This document shows, in pieces, positions 17,266-25,703 of a stretch of 64,000 bases of DNA (the first letter of the stretch is position 1; each line of letters starts with the position of its first letter). The stretch comes from Sphingomonas pituitosa NBRC 102491 (lineage in GTDB: Bacteria; Pseudomonadota; Alphaproteobacteria; Sphingomonadales; Sphingomonadaceae). Below the pieces are notes generated by a model. That model saw only the letters and a list, made by a program, of their open reading frames with translations, did not search any database and was not told where the DNA came from. The stretch covers positions 1 to 64,000 of the forward strand of contig NZ_BCYY01000022.1 of the NCBI RefSeq assembly GCF_001598435.1, in the 5' to 3' direction. The position numbers and the translations under genes were made by a program.

Positions 17266-18078
17266 ATGGCCAAACTCTCCAAGTTCTTCCGCGCCTTCGT
17301 CGCCGGCCAGACGATCAGCGACGGGCGCACGATCACCGACGAGATGATCGACGACGTGGTCGCGACCTTCAACCGCGACACCTATTCGCCGCGCATCAAC
17401 ATCGAGCATATCGCCGGCTTCAGCCCGGAGCCGCCCTTCAACGGCTATGGCGACGTCGCCGCCGTCAAGGCGCAGGACGACGAATTCACCATCGATGGCA
17501 AGTCCGAGAAGCGCCGCGCGCTCTATGTGCAGGTCGCCGCCAACGACAACCTGGTGAAGCTCTCGGCCGATGGCCAGAAGCCGTATCCGTCCGTGGAGCT
17601 GACCCCGGATTATGCCGGCACCGGCAAGGTCGGCCTGGTCGGCCTCGCCTTCACCGACACCCCCGCTTCGATCGGCACCCAGAAGCTGCAGTTCTCGCGC
17701 ACCGCGCCAGGCACCATTTTCAGCGCCTCGGATCAGGCGGTCGCGATCGAATTCGAGCAGGGCGCGGCGGGCATCGCCGACGCCATTGCCGCCGGCATCG
17801 CCAAGGCATTCGGCATGTTCCGCACGGGCGAGCAGCAGGATCAAAAGCCCGAGCCGAAGCCGGAGCCCAAGCCCGCCAACGACAACACCTTCGACATGAC
17901 AGCCTTCAGCAAGGCGATGAGCGATGCCGTCTCGGCCGCGGTCAAGCCCGCGCTGGACGCTGTGGGCGAAGTCCGCGGCGAGCTGGCGACCATGAAGGGC
18001 CAGCTCGAAACCACGCCAGCCGGGTTCAGCCGCCCGCCGGCCAGCGGCGGTGCCGGCCAGCACCTCACCGACTGCTGA
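17266..18078 (+). CDS. Capsid scaffolding protein / maturation protease (P2 gpO family)
   Basis: 270 residues. Internal scaffold for prohead assembly with an N-terminal serine protease that trims the capsid proteins. P2 gpO uses Asp19, His48 and Ser107 (from memory). Here Asp19 (TISDGRTI) and His48 (NIEHIAGF) are in the same positions, and Ser109 (KPYPSVEL) is the likely nucleophile. A Pro/Lys linker (about residues 187-205) leads to a helical C-terminal scaffold region. The start at 17266 is chosen because the domain begins there; the frame is open further upstream. First gene of the rightward late block, behind the Ogr-type site. Confidence 0.9.
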   Translation: MAKLSKFFRAFVAGQTISDGRTITDEMIDDVVATFNRDTYSPRINIEHIAGFSPEPPFNGYGDVAAVKAQDDEFTIDGKSEKRRALYVQVAANDNLVKLSADGQKPYPSVELTPDYAGTGKVGLVGLAFTDTPASIGTQKLQFSRTAPGTIFSASDQAVAIEFEQGAAGIADAIAAGIAKAFGMFRTGEQQDQKPEPKPEPKPANDNTFDMTAFSKAMSDAVSAAVKPALDAVGEVRGELATMKGQLETTPAGFSRPPASGGAGQHLTDC

Positions 18079-18136
18079 TCGTCGCCCACCGCCTCCCCAC
18101 GCCCGCGCCCCTCCCCCGCACCCCGGAGCAACTTCC

Positions 18137-19195
18137 ATGCAGAATCAGACCCGCGTGCTGTTCAACTCGTACCTTGGGCAGCTCGCCAAGCTGAACAACC
18201 TCGACGGCCACTTCTTCGCCCCCGGCTCGACCGAGATCAAAAGCTTCTCGGTCGCCCCCGCGATCGAGCAGAAGCTGCTCGCGAAGCTGCAGACCACCAG
18301 CGACTTTCTGTCGCGCATCAACGTGATCCCGGTTGCCGCGCAGATTGGCGACCGCGTCGGCGTCGGCGTCACCCGCACGCTCGCGGGCCGCACGGATCTG
18401 TCGGTTCCCGGCAACCGCCGCCGACCGACCAGCCCCTTCGGCAGCGACGCGATCGACCAGTACATCTGCAAGAAGACCGACTACGACTATGCGTGGCCCT
18501 ATGCGCTGCTCGATGCCTGGGCGCACCGCCCGGAATTCCAGCAGCTCTGCCGCGACGCCGTGCTGGTGCAGAAGTCGCAGGACATCATCACCATCGGCTT
18601 CAACGGCGTAGACGCCAAGGCGCAGACCGACCGCGTCACCTATCCGCTGCTGCAGGACGTCAACTATGGTTGGCTCTACAAGATGCGGACCTACGCGCCG
18701 AACCGCGTCCTGTCCCATGGCGGCCTCGATCAGGCGAAGGTCTATGTGTCGGACAGCGGCAGCGCCGATTACGAAAACCTCGACGCGCTCGTCTTCGACG
18801 TGATCCACAACCTGCTGCATGAGCAGTTCCGGGGCGCGACCGACCTGGTGGTGATCGTCGGCAGCGATCTTGTTCACGAGAAATACTTCAAGATCGTGAG
18901 CGAGGCCGGCAACACCGCCACCGAGATCGTCGCGCGCGACGTGATCCTGTCGAGCCGGCAGCTTGGCGGCAAGCCGACCATGCAGGTGCCGAACTTCCCG
19001 GCCAATGCGCTGATGGTCACCAGCCTCAGCAACCTGTCCTACTATCAGCAGACGGGTTCGGCGCGCCGCAACGTCGTCGAGGAATCTGCCTACGACCAGA
19101 TCGCCAACTACGAGAGCGTCAACGACGCCTTCGTCGTCGAGGAATACGGCAAGGCCGCCCTGGTCGAGAACATCAAGCTTGGCCCGAAGGTCTGA
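18137..19195 (+). CDS. Major capsid protein (P2 gpN family)
   Basis: 352 residues, the family length. It forms the icosahedral shell; family members are processed at the N-terminus by the gpO protease. Characteristic stretches are FNSYLGQLAKLNNL, FLSRINVIPVAAQIGDRVG, LDAWAHRPEFQQLCRDAV, DIITIGFNGV and DVNYGWLYKMR. The start at 18137 is chosen over an upstream in-frame ATG because of homology and the GGAG upstream. It sits between scaffold and small terminase, as in P2. Confidence 0.94.
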   Translation: MQNQTRVLFNSYLGQLAKLNNLDGHFFAPGSTEIKSFSVAPAIEQKLLAKLQTTSDFLSRINVIPVAAQIGDRVGVGVTRTLAGRTDLSVPGNRRRPTSPFGSDAIDQYICKKTDYDYAWPYALLDAWAHRPEFQQLCRDAVLVQKSQDIITIGFNGVDAKAQTDRVTYPLLQDVNYGWLYKMRTYAPNRVLSHGGLDQAKVYVSDSGSADYENLDALVFDVIHNLLHEQFRGATDLVVIVGSDLVHEKYFKIVSEAGNTATEIVARDVILSSRQLGGKPTMQVPNFPANALMVTSLSNLSYYQQTGSARRNVVEESAYDQIANYESVNDAFVVEEYGKAALVENIKLGPKV

Positions 19196-19247
19196 GGACC
19201 TGCGCCAGGTCTGCCCGCCCTCTCCCCACCCAGCACCGGAACGCATC

Positions 19248-20117
19248 ATGAGCCCAGCTCGCCAGCATCGTGACCGCTTCGCCGCTTCGGCCAGGTCCGA
19301 TCACACCAGCACAGTCGTTGCCGCGCCGGAGGGCGAGGGCGGGCAGGAACCCCTGCTCGCCTCCCCCATCGTGTCTGCCAGCCCCGCGCGTCTGCACTCG
19401 CTGCAGCACGCGGCGCGCGCGGCGATCGAAGATCCCGCCGCGCTCGATCCAGCGCTGGGCGACGGGCCCGATGCGCAGATCATGCTGCGCCTGGTCCACG
19501 ACATGCGGCGCCTGAAGGGCATCCAGTCGATCGAGAAGAAGATCGAGGCCAAGCGCGAAATGCTGCCCGCCTATCGCGATTGGGTGATGGCACGCCTCGC
19601 CGCGGCGGCCGAGGCCGGCAAGGCCGTGGCCGACGAAGTGATCCCCACCATCATGGTCTGGCTGATCGACGTCGGCGAATATCGCGGTGCGATCGAGCTG
19701 GCCGAATACATGCTGCTGCACGATCTGCCGATGCCCGCACGCTACCAGCGCACCACGGCCGCTCTGGTAACCGAGGAAATCGCCATCGCCGCCATCAAGG
19801 CGCAGAGCACCGGCCAGCGCTTCGAGCTGGGCATCCTCTGGGCAGTCGAAAGCCTTACCGAGGGCGCGGACATGCACGATCAGATCCGCGCCAAGCTCTA
19901 CAAGGCGATCGGCCAGGAGACCGCGCTCGCGGCCGAGGCGCTGCTTTCGGCCGACGATCAGCGCCCTGCGCTCGACAAGGCACTCGATGCGCTGCGCCGC
20001 GCGCACCAGCTCGACGAACGGGCTGGCGTGAAGGGTAACATCCGGAAGCTGGAGAAGCTGCTCGGCGCGGCTGCTCCGGCCACCACCACCGAATCCGCGC
20101 CCGCCCAGGGCGCCTGA
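19248..20117 (+). CDS. Terminase small subunit / endonuclease (P2 gpM family)
   Basis: 289 residues, acting with gpP to cut at cos and start packaging. The family signature is visible as SPARLHSLQHAARAAIEDP, PAYRDWVMARLAA, PTIMVWLIDVGEYRGAIELA and DQIRAKLYKAIGQE. The N-terminal ~45 residues and the Ala/Pro/Thr-rich tail are longer than in P2. Its presence with a cos-like sequence supports cos packaging. It stands directly downstream of the capsid gene, as in P2. Confidence 0.9.
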   Translation: MSPARQHRDRFAASARSDHTSTVVAAPEGEGGQEPLLASPIVSASPARLHSLQHAARAAIEDPAALDPALGDGPDAQIMLRLVHDMRRLKGIQSIEKKIEAKREMLPAYRDWVMARLAAAAEAGKAVADEVIPTIMVWLIDVGEYRGAIELAEYMLLHDLPMPARYQRTTAALVTEEIAIAAIKAQSTGQRFELGILWAVESLTEGADMHDQIRAKLYKAIGQETALAAEALLSADDQRPALDKALDALRRAHQLDERAGVKGNIRKLEKLLGAAAPATTTESAPAQGA

Positions 20118-20241
20118 CCAGCTCGCCCCCGGCGCTCGGGGGCGGATCGCGCGCGACGGGAGGGCCTACGGGCTGAGGGCCGTCGCGGACCCGGTCCCCA
20201 CCCCCGTTTGCCGGGGTCGCCACCGAAGGAACCGCGATCCG

Positions 20242-20436
20242 ATGATGATTGGCCTCGACCTGCTGCTCATCCTGCTTGGCCTCTGTGTCGCGGGCGTCGG
20301 CTTCGCGCGAGCCATGATCGCGAGCCTGTTCGCGGTTTCCGCATCGGCATACTGGAAGGGAATCAGTATGGCCGTAGCGAACCTGCTCGGCTTCGTTCTC
20401 TGGTGCGCCGTGTTCGGCCGGGTGGCGCTCGCATGA
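20242..20436 (+). CDS. Small membrane protein
   Basis: 64 residues that are nearly all hydrophobic: one long N-terminal segment (IGLDLLLILLGLCVAGVGFA) and a second near the end (VANLLGFVLWCAVFGRVAL). There is no known family. A ribosome site (GAAGGAAC) precedes the ATG, and the stop overlaps the start of the gpL gene (ATGA), so it is probably co-translated. Its place between terminase and head completion has no P2 counterpart. Confidence 0.65.
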   Translation: MMIGLDLLLILLGLCVAGVGFARAMIASLFAVSASAYWKGISMAVANLLGFVLWCAVFGRVALA

Positions 20437-20906
20437 GCGGGTTCGGCTGCCCTCCCATCCTGACGCCACCACCCGCCGCGCCCGATGCCGCACCTATCTT
20501 CAACGACGGCTGGTTTCCGGATATCGACCCCGCCGAGCTGCGCAAGGCGCGGCGCATCCCCGGCGATCTGCCGGCGGATCGCCTGCGCGCCGCCGTGCGC
20601 GAGGCGATCATCTGGACCAACGACCAGCTCGAGGATTGGCGCGCCGAGCAGTCGGCCCCCAGCTTCGCCGAGGTTCCCGCGCCGACGCTCGACGGCTTGA
20701 GCCGCAACGTCGTGCTGTACCAGCTCGCCGTGGGCGCGTCCGCCAAGGCACTGCTGATCGAGCGGCAGCGCGACGTCGACCTCACCGGCGCCGGCCAGCG
20801 CAAGGTGGACGAGCTGGACGACTCGATCGGCGAGCTGCGCCGCGACGCGCTCCACGCCGTGCGCCGGATCCTCGGCCAGACCCGCACCAACGTCGAGCTG
20901 CTGTGA
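20433..20906 (+). CDS. Head completion/stabilisation protein (P2 gpL family)
   Basis: 157 residues. It closes the filled head at the portal before the tail joins. The family pattern is FNDGWFPDIDPAELRKARRI, LRAAVREAIIWTNDQL, YQLAVGASAKALLIERQRDVDL and the C-terminal RRDALHAVRRILG. Its start overlaps the previous stop (ATGA), and its stop overlaps the next start by one base, placing it in the tight M-L-X-lysis operon. Confidence 0.9.
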   Translation: MSGFGCPPILTPPPAAPDAAPIFNDGWFPDIDPAELRKARRIPGDLPADRLRAAVREAIIWTNDQLEDWRAEQSAPSFAEVPAPTLDGLSRNVVLYQLAVGASAKALLIERQRDVDLTGAGQRKVDELDDSIGELRRDALHAVRRILGQTRTNVELL

Positions 20907-21121
20907 TGGCGGACATTCTCACCACGCGCCAGGGCGACACGCTGGACGAGCTGCTGTGGCGCGAGCGCGGCCTCGGCCCGGAAGCGCTCGACGCGGTGCT
21001 CGCCGCCAATCCCGGCCTGGCCGAGCGCGGCCCCACCCTTCCGATCGGCACGCCGGTCACCCTCCCCGTCCTCGCCGCCCAGGCACCGCCGGTGCGCGAG
21101 ACGGTCCAGCTCTGGAGTTGA
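20906..21121 (+). CDS. Tail protein X (P2 gpX family)
   Basis: 71 residues with a LysM-like fold: TRQGDTLDELLWRERG, AVLAANPGLAERGPTLPIG and the C-terminal VRETVQLWS. gpX is an essential tail protein of P2-like phages. ATG overlaps the gpL stop (TGATG). Confidence 0.92.
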   Translation: MADILTTRQGDTLDELLWRERGLGPEALDAVLAANPGLAERGPTLPIGTPVTLPVLAAQAPPVRETVQLWS

Positions 21122-21123
21122 CC

Positions 21124-21468
21124 ATGGAACAGAAGATCGCGGCCCTGCTCGACGCATTTTTCGCGCTGCTCTCGGGTATTGCCCCCGGCGCGATCGGCGC
21201 GGCCGTGGGGCTCGCCTGGCGCAAGGGCCTCACCTGGCGCGAGCGCTTCATCCAGCTCGTCGTGGGCATCATTGTGTCGTGGTTCGCAGGCCGCGCGATC
21301 GGCGCGATCTGGGCGCTCGATCCCTTCGTGCTCCAGGGCATCGCCTTCACGGTCGGCATGATCGCCTTCGAGGCTACCCCCCGCTTCATCGCTGCGGCGG
21401 CCGACGTGGCCGGCACCATCCCCGCGACCTTACGCGACCGCTTCCTCGGCAAGGGAGGCGACCAGTGA
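21124..21468 (+). CDS. Putative holin
   Basis: 114 residues with three predicted membrane segments (about 15-33, 43-65 and 70-84: IQLVVGIIVSWFAGRAIGAIW, then VLQGIAFTVGMIAF) and a charged tail (LRDRFLGKGGDQ). This is the size and topology of class I holins, which open the inner membrane for endolysin release. The position directly before the endolysin and spanin genes supports the call. The stop overlaps the GTG start of the endolysin. Confidence 0.72.
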   Translation: MEQKIAALLDAFFALLSGIAPGAIGAAVGLAWRKGLTWRERFIQLVVGIIVSWFAGRAIGAIWALDPFVLQGIAFTVGMIAFEATPRFIAAAADVAGTIPATLRDRFLGKGGDQ

Positions 21469-21947
21469 GCTACGACCGCGCCGCGCTGGAAGCCGAGCTG
21501 ATCCGCGACGAAGGCGAGGAACTCAAGGTCTACCGCTGCACCGCGAACAAGCGGTCCATCGGCGTCGGCCGCAACCTTGATGACGTCGGGATCTCCAAGG
21601 CGGAGTCCGCCGCGCTCGGCATCACACTCGCCAGCGTGCTCAAGAACGGCATCACGCGCACTCAGTCTCGCGCGCTGCTCGCGAACGACATCGATGCCTG
21701 CGAGCGCCAGCTCGACGCCAAGCTGCCCTGGTGGCGGGGGCTCAGCGACGTGCGCCAGCGCGTGCTGCTGAACATGTGCTTCAACCTCGGCATCACGGGC
21801 CTGCTCGGGTTCAAGAACACGCTCGCGAAGATGCAGCGCGGCGACTTCGCCGCCGCCGCCGCCGGCATGCGCGCCTCGCTCTGGGCCCGCCAGGTCGGCG
21901 CGCGCGCCGAGCGCCTCGCGACCATGATGGAAAAGGGAACCGCATGA
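21465..21947 (+). CDS. Endolysin, GH24 lysozyme (T4-type muramidase)
   Basis: 160 residues. It hydrolyses the MurNAc-GlcNAc bond of peptidoglycan. T4 lysozyme uses Glu11, Asp20 and Thr26; the same spacing here gives Glu16 (IRDEGEELK), Cys25 (VYRCTANK) and Ser31 (RSIGVGRN). The Asp is thus replaced by Cys, as in a subset of phage lysozymes. The rest of the fold is clear (QRVLLNMCFNLGITGLLGF, LWARQVGARAERLATMM). It has a GTG start overlapping the holin stop. No signal peptide is present, so release depends on the holin. Confidence 0.92.
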   Translation: MSYDRAALEAELIRDEGEELKVYRCTANKRSIGVGRNLDDVGISKAESAALGITLASVLKNGITRTQSRALLANDIDACERQLDAKLPWWRGLSDVRQRVLLNMCFNLGITGLLGFKNTLAKMQRGDFAAAAAGMRASLWARQVGARAERLATMMEKGTA

Positions 21948-22462
21948 TCAAGCTGATCACCGGCGCCTGGTCGGCGCTCCATAAATGGGCCGGCAACAGC
22001 TGGCTCGTCCTGCTCGCCCTCAGCCTCGCCACCGCGGCCCTCTACGTCGATGCGCGCCGCGTCCGCGCCGATCGCGATGCCTGGGCGTCGTGGGCCACCG
22101 CGACCTGTGCCCTTGCAGGCGCGACGCCCGCCGCCACGACGGCCGAGCGCGTCGATGCCGCCGGGAAGCGCCACAAGGCGGTGCTGCCGCGCGGGGTCGC
22201 CTGCAGCGAGGCGGTGCAGGATCTCGCCGCCTTCCGCGCGGGAACGCTCGCCAGCACCGCCCGCCTGCTCACCGCCGCCGCTGCCGAGCAGCAGGCCAAG
22301 GCCGTCAGCGACCGCACCACCGCCCAGGCCGAGTCCGGGAACCGGGCCGTCGCCCTCACCACCATGGAGAAAGCCGATGCGCAGATCCGCGACGACGATC
22401 GCGTCGATGGCAGCTGGTTTGCTGCTCTCAACCGCCTTGGCGGCATGCAGCCCAGCCATTGA
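21944..22462 (+). CDS. Putative inner-membrane spanin (Rz-like)
   Basis: 172 residues with one N-terminal membrane anchor (WLVLLALSLATAALYVDARR) and a long Ala/Gln/Arg-rich, probably coiled-coil, periplasmic part. The ATG overlaps the endolysin stop. The downstream lipoprotein gene starts inside it in another frame, the classic Rz/Rz1 arrangement. Spanins fuse the inner and outer membranes in the last lysis step. The call rests on topology and position. Confidence 0.7.
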   Translation: MIKLITGAWSALHKWAGNSWLVLLALSLATAALYVDARRVRADRDAWASWATATCALAGATPAATTAERVDAAGKRHKAVLPRGVACSEAVQDLAAFRAGTLASTARLLTAAAAEQQAKAVSDRTTAQAESGNRAVALTTMEKADAQIRDDDRVDGSWFAALNRLGGMQPSH

Positions 22463-22700
22463 GCACCGCCCGGCGGAGGTGGTCGCCGTTCCTGTGAAGG
22501 ACACGCCCTCCGCCGACCTGCTCGTCTGCCCCGAGGCCCCGCCCGCATTTCCCACCGATCAGGTCGCCACCATCCCCCCGCCCCTGCGCGCCGCCCTGCG
22601 CGGCCTGGTGCTCCACGATCGCGACCAGCGCGTCCGCTTCCGCCGCCTGATCGAATGGATCGCCGCAAGAACCTGCAAGCCCGAACCGGAGACCCGTTGA
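22377..22700 (+). CDS. Putative outer-membrane spanin lipoprotein (Rz1-like)
   Basis: 107 residues. A lipoprotein signal peptide ends at the lipobox LSTALAAC (Cys24), followed by a Pro-rich region (CPEAPPAFPTDQVATIPPPL), typical of Rz1 proteins. It begins 86 bases inside the Rz-like gene in a different frame, with GGAGAAAG upstream of the ATG. It is longer than lambda Rz1. The stop is 2 bases before the next gene. Confidence 0.75.
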   Translation: MRRSATTIASMAAGLLLSTALAACSPAIEHRPAEVVAVPVKDTPSADLLVCPEAPPAFPTDQVATIPPPLRAALRGLVLHDRDQRVRFRRLIEWIAARTCKPEPETR

Positions 22701-22701
22701 A

Positions 22702-25224
22702 ATGGCCAAAGCCGCCACCGCTGAACTGCAGGCGCAGATGCTCTCCGCGCTGCAGGCGCTCGCCCCGGCGACCGATGCCGTGCCGATCGCGCCCAGCGAC
22801 ACCGCCGATCTCGATCAGGAAGCCTCGGCAATCGCCTGCGGCGGCAACGCCGGCACCGTGAAGCTGCGCACCGCCGCCGGCAAGGATCGCACCATCGCCA
22901 TTGCCTCGGGACAGACGATCGCCTTGCGCTTCAAGCGCGTGTTCAACACCGGCACCTCCGCGACCGGACTCAGCGCGCTGCTGAGCGCCGTGGCGCTGGC
23001 CATGACGCCTGCCCCGGCCCCGACGCCCACGCCCGCACCCACGCCCCAGCCGACGCTCAGCCTTTCGAGCGCCGTCACCAAGGCCGAGGGCAATTCCGGC
23101 ACAACCGCGTTCACCTGGACGCTCACCCTCAACCGCGACGGCTCGACGGCCGCCTATCCGTTCACCTGGGCGGTGACCGGCAGCGGCAGCAACCCGGCGA
23201 ATGCCGCGGACTTCGGCGGCACCTTCCCCAGTGGCAGCGGCACCTTCGCAGCCGGCGAAACCACCAAGACGATCACCCTGCCGGTGAGCGGCGACACGGC
23301 GGCCGAGCCGGACGAAACCTTCACGCTGACGGTCACCGCCTCGGGCCTCAACACGGTCACCAGCACCGGCACGATCAGCAACGACGATCTGCCGACGCTT
23401 ACGCTCACGCCCACCACCGCATCCGTCCCCGCCAGCGCGGCACCCGGCTACCAGCTGGCGGCGATCGGCAACGTTCCCGCCGGGGTAACGCCCACGCTGA
23501 CGCCGAACGACGGCCGCTTCCTGATCGGCGGCGGCGCCGGGACCGGCTGGGTTGTCGTGCTCGGCAACGCCGCAATCAGCGACGGCAAGGTCAACATCAA
23601 CGTCGCAGCAGGCGGCGCGAACGGCGCGACTCTGGCGCTCACCATTACTGCAATCGGCACGGGCACCTCTGCAAACCGACTCAGTTTCGCGGGCACCGGC
23701 TTCCGCGAAAACGTCACGGCTGGCCGAAACGTCAGCGGCACCACCGTGGGCCCGTGGGACCTCAACCGGACGTATCTCTTCTGCGGTGCCGATACCTACT
23801 TCTGCACCGGGGATTGGGACCTTCCGAACCCCGAGTTCTACTACAATCACCAGACCTACCTGGCTGGCGGCGGAACGTCGTTCGTTCAGGACTCCAACTA
23901 TGCGGCGACGTTCGACGGGTTTGCCTTCGAGTGGGGTGGTGTCTGGCGGCAAGCCACGCCTGACAGCACCCGGCTCGATACGTCGGTCGACGGGAAGGGC
24001 AAGTGGATCAAGATGGGCGGCGTCACCCTGCCGGCCAACACCAAGATCCGCCTCCGCGCGACATACAAGTTCGACGATGTGGCCGGCCAGACCTTCCCGC
24101 GCAACGACTATTACGGCGTAACGGGCGGCGCCGCGCAGGGATCGACGACCTCGATGGCTGCGACCCTGACGAACAATGCAGCCTACAACAACTCGAACGT
24201 CGCAGCGCTTCGCCCGACCAAGATGGCGGCCAAGGGGGGCGATGGGCGTCCGTGCGTGCTGCTCATAGGCGATAGCAAGGGCTTGGGCCGCGACGGCGCG
24301 GCTGCGGCGCTGCAGATTTCGCCGCGTCTGGAAGCGGGCTATGCCAGCCTCGGCCTGGACAGCAACGTCGGGGCCAAGCGCCTCCCGTTCGCCAACTTCT
24401 GCGTGAGCGGGCAGAACGTGGAGAATTTCGGCAACCCGGCACTGGTCGGCGGTATGCTCGAAATGATCGACAAGCTGGTCGAGCGCAACGGCGGCCTCCT
24501 GCCGTATGACGTGCTGCTGAGCCAGCACGGGACCAACAGCATCGGCGGATCGGCGATCCTCAACACGCTGATCCAGAGCTATCGCGACATGTACGGTCTC
24601 TGGCGGACGCGCGGCGGCAATGCGCCGGTCCCGATCGCACAGCTTGAACTGACCGCGTACGCCGCGGCCGGCACGGACGCCTTCGGTACGCTCACCGGCC
24701 AGACCTTCCGGCCCGGCGGCGTCGACCAGTACCCGAACGGCATCCGCTGGAAGCTCAACGAGGCTATCGGCGGCACGGATGGGCTGGGCGACGCGGCGGC
24801 GACGCTGCGCAACGGCACCAACGCCATCACGTGGAGCGAGGCGCCCTGGCGCGACGGCGCAGCGGACACCGGCGCCAACCGCGACAAGTGGCCGGTCGCC
24901 CCATTCAGCTCCACCCTGGCGGCCGCCTGGACGGGCTCGGGCGCGTTCAAGGTGGTCGGGCAGTTCCCGTACAAGCTGGCCGTCCAAATCCAGCTGGACT
25001 CGGGCGGCTGGGCATACGGCATCGTCTCGTCCGTTCAGGACAATGGCGACGGTACGAGCACGGTCGCCTGTGTCTGGCAGGGCGGCACCGGCGCGGCGGC
25101 TCAGGGCGCCACGATCCGGGGCGTCTACGCGGGCGGCAACGGCCTGCACGAAAGCACCTATGCCCATGAAATCCAGGCTGCGGCGGTCGTCCGGCTGAAG
25201 GTGAAGATGGGCCAGGGCCTCTGA
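22702..25224 (+). CDS. Virion protein with Calx-beta and SGNH-hydrolase domains
   Basis: 840 residues. Residues ~1-95 form a small N-terminal domain that may anchor it to the virion. A Pro/Ala/Thr linker (about 101-118) follows, then a Calx-beta domain (about 118-232: EGNSGTTAFTWTLTLNRDG, DDLPTLTLTP). The C-terminal part has the SGNH blocks: GDS at 523-525 (VLLIGDSKGLG), GTN at 610-612 (SQHGTNSIGG) and a late His816 (GNGLHESTYAHE). SGNH enzymes of phage tails commonly de-O-acetylate or cleave host surface polysaccharide, so this may be a receptor-processing enzyme; the substrate is unknown. It sits between lysis and gpR, where P2 has no such gene, and a hairpin follows it. Confidence 0.78.
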   Translation: MAKAATAELQAQMLSALQALAPATDAVPIAPSDTADLDQEASAIACGGNAGTVKLRTAAGKDRTIAIASGQTIALRFKRVFNTGTSATGLSALLSAVALAMTPAPAPTPTPAPTPQPTLSLSSAVTKAEGNSGTTAFTWTLTLNRDGSTAAYPFTWAVTGSGSNPANAADFGGTFPSGSGTFAAGETTKTITLPVSGDTAAEPDETFTLTVTASGLNTVTSTGTISNDDLPTLTLTPTTASVPASAAPGYQLAAIGNVPAGVTPTLTPNDGRFLIGGGAGTGWVVVLGNAAISDGKVNINVAAGGANGATLALTITAIGTGTSANRLSFAGTGFRENVTAGRNVSGTTVGPWDLNRTYLFCGADTYFCTGDWDLPNPEFYYNHQTYLAGGGTSFVQDSNYAATFDGFAFEWGGVWRQATPDSTRLDTSVDGKGKWIKMGGVTLPANTKIRLRATYKFDDVAGQTFPRNDYYGVTGGAAQGSTTSMAATLTNNAAYNNSNVAALRPTKMAAKGGDGRPCVLLIGDSKGLGRDGAAAALQISPRLEAGYASLGLDSNVGAKRLPFANFCVSGQNVENFGNPALVGGMLEMIDKLVERNGGLLPYDVLLSQHGTNSIGGSAILNTLIQSYRDMYGLWRTRGGNAPVPIAQLELTAYAAAGTDAFGTLTGQTFRPGGVDQYPNGIRWKLNEAIGGTDGLGDAAATLRNGTNAITWSEAPWRDGAADTGANRDKWPVAPFSSTLAAAWTGSGAFKVVGQFPYKLAVQIQLDSGGWAYGIVSSVQDNGDGTSTVACVWQGGTGAAAQGATIRGVYAGGNGLHESTYAHEIQAAAVVRLKVKMGQGL

Positions 25225-25231
25225 CGTCCGC

Positions 25232-25266
25232 GACGAGGAGGCGATCGGTGCCCTCGCCTCCTCGTC
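25232..25266 (+). terminator. Strong hairpin after the SGNH virion gene
   Basis: Perfect 13-bp inverted repeat (25232-25244 with 25254-25266) with a 9-base loop between the SGNH protein and gpR. There is no T-run, so it may attenuate or process the late transcript rather than terminate it. Confidence 0.5.
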
Positions 25267-25301
25267 CGGTCCCATCGCGGCATCCTGGGAAATTCGGACC
25301 A

Positions 25302-25703
25302 ATGAACAAACCCGATAGCCTGCGCCGCGTGTTGCTGGCCCATGTGCTCCAGCTCGGCGCCGATCCGTCGAAGCTCAGCCTCTTCGTCGACAAGGGCCGC
25401 ATCGCCGCGCGGCCCGGCGGGCTGTCGTTCGAATATCGCTACACCCTCAACATCGTCGTGCAGGATTACGCCGGCTCGATCGACGGGCTGATGGTGCCCA
25501 TCCTCGCCTGGATCGCGCAGGCGCAGCCCGAACTGCTCGAGGCCGGCCAGCAGGAGCCGTTTCGCTTCGAGTCCGAACTCCTCGACGGCGACACGGCCGA
25601 CGTGTCGCTGTGGATCGAGCTGACCGAGGCGGTGTCGGTCGAAGCGCTGGCGCAGGGCGGCTTCAACGCGGTCCACCTCCCCGAGCCGCGGCTCGTCGAA
25701 TGA
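25302..25703 (+). CDS. Tail completion protein R (P2 gpR family)
   Basis: 133 residues. It helps finish the tail at the head-proximal end. The family pattern is LRRVLLAHVLQLGADPSKL, RPGGLSFEYRYTLNIVVQDY and MVPILAWIAQAQPELL. The start at 25302 fits the family N-terminus. The stop overlaps the gpS start (AATGA). Confidence 0.9.
   Translation: MNKPDSLRRVLLAHVLQLGADPSKLSLFVDKGRIAARPGGLSFEYRYTLNIVVQDYAGSIDGLMVPILAWIAQAQPELLEAGQQEPFRFESELLDGDTADVSLWIELTEAVSVEALAQGGFNAVHLPEPRLVE

Noticed and set aside
22042..25302. Very long minus-strand open frame (over 1000 codons) opposite the SGNH virion gene
   Set aside because: It is Arg/Gly/Ala-rich wrong-frame sequence caused by high GC; the plus strand has recognisable domains and ribosome sites.
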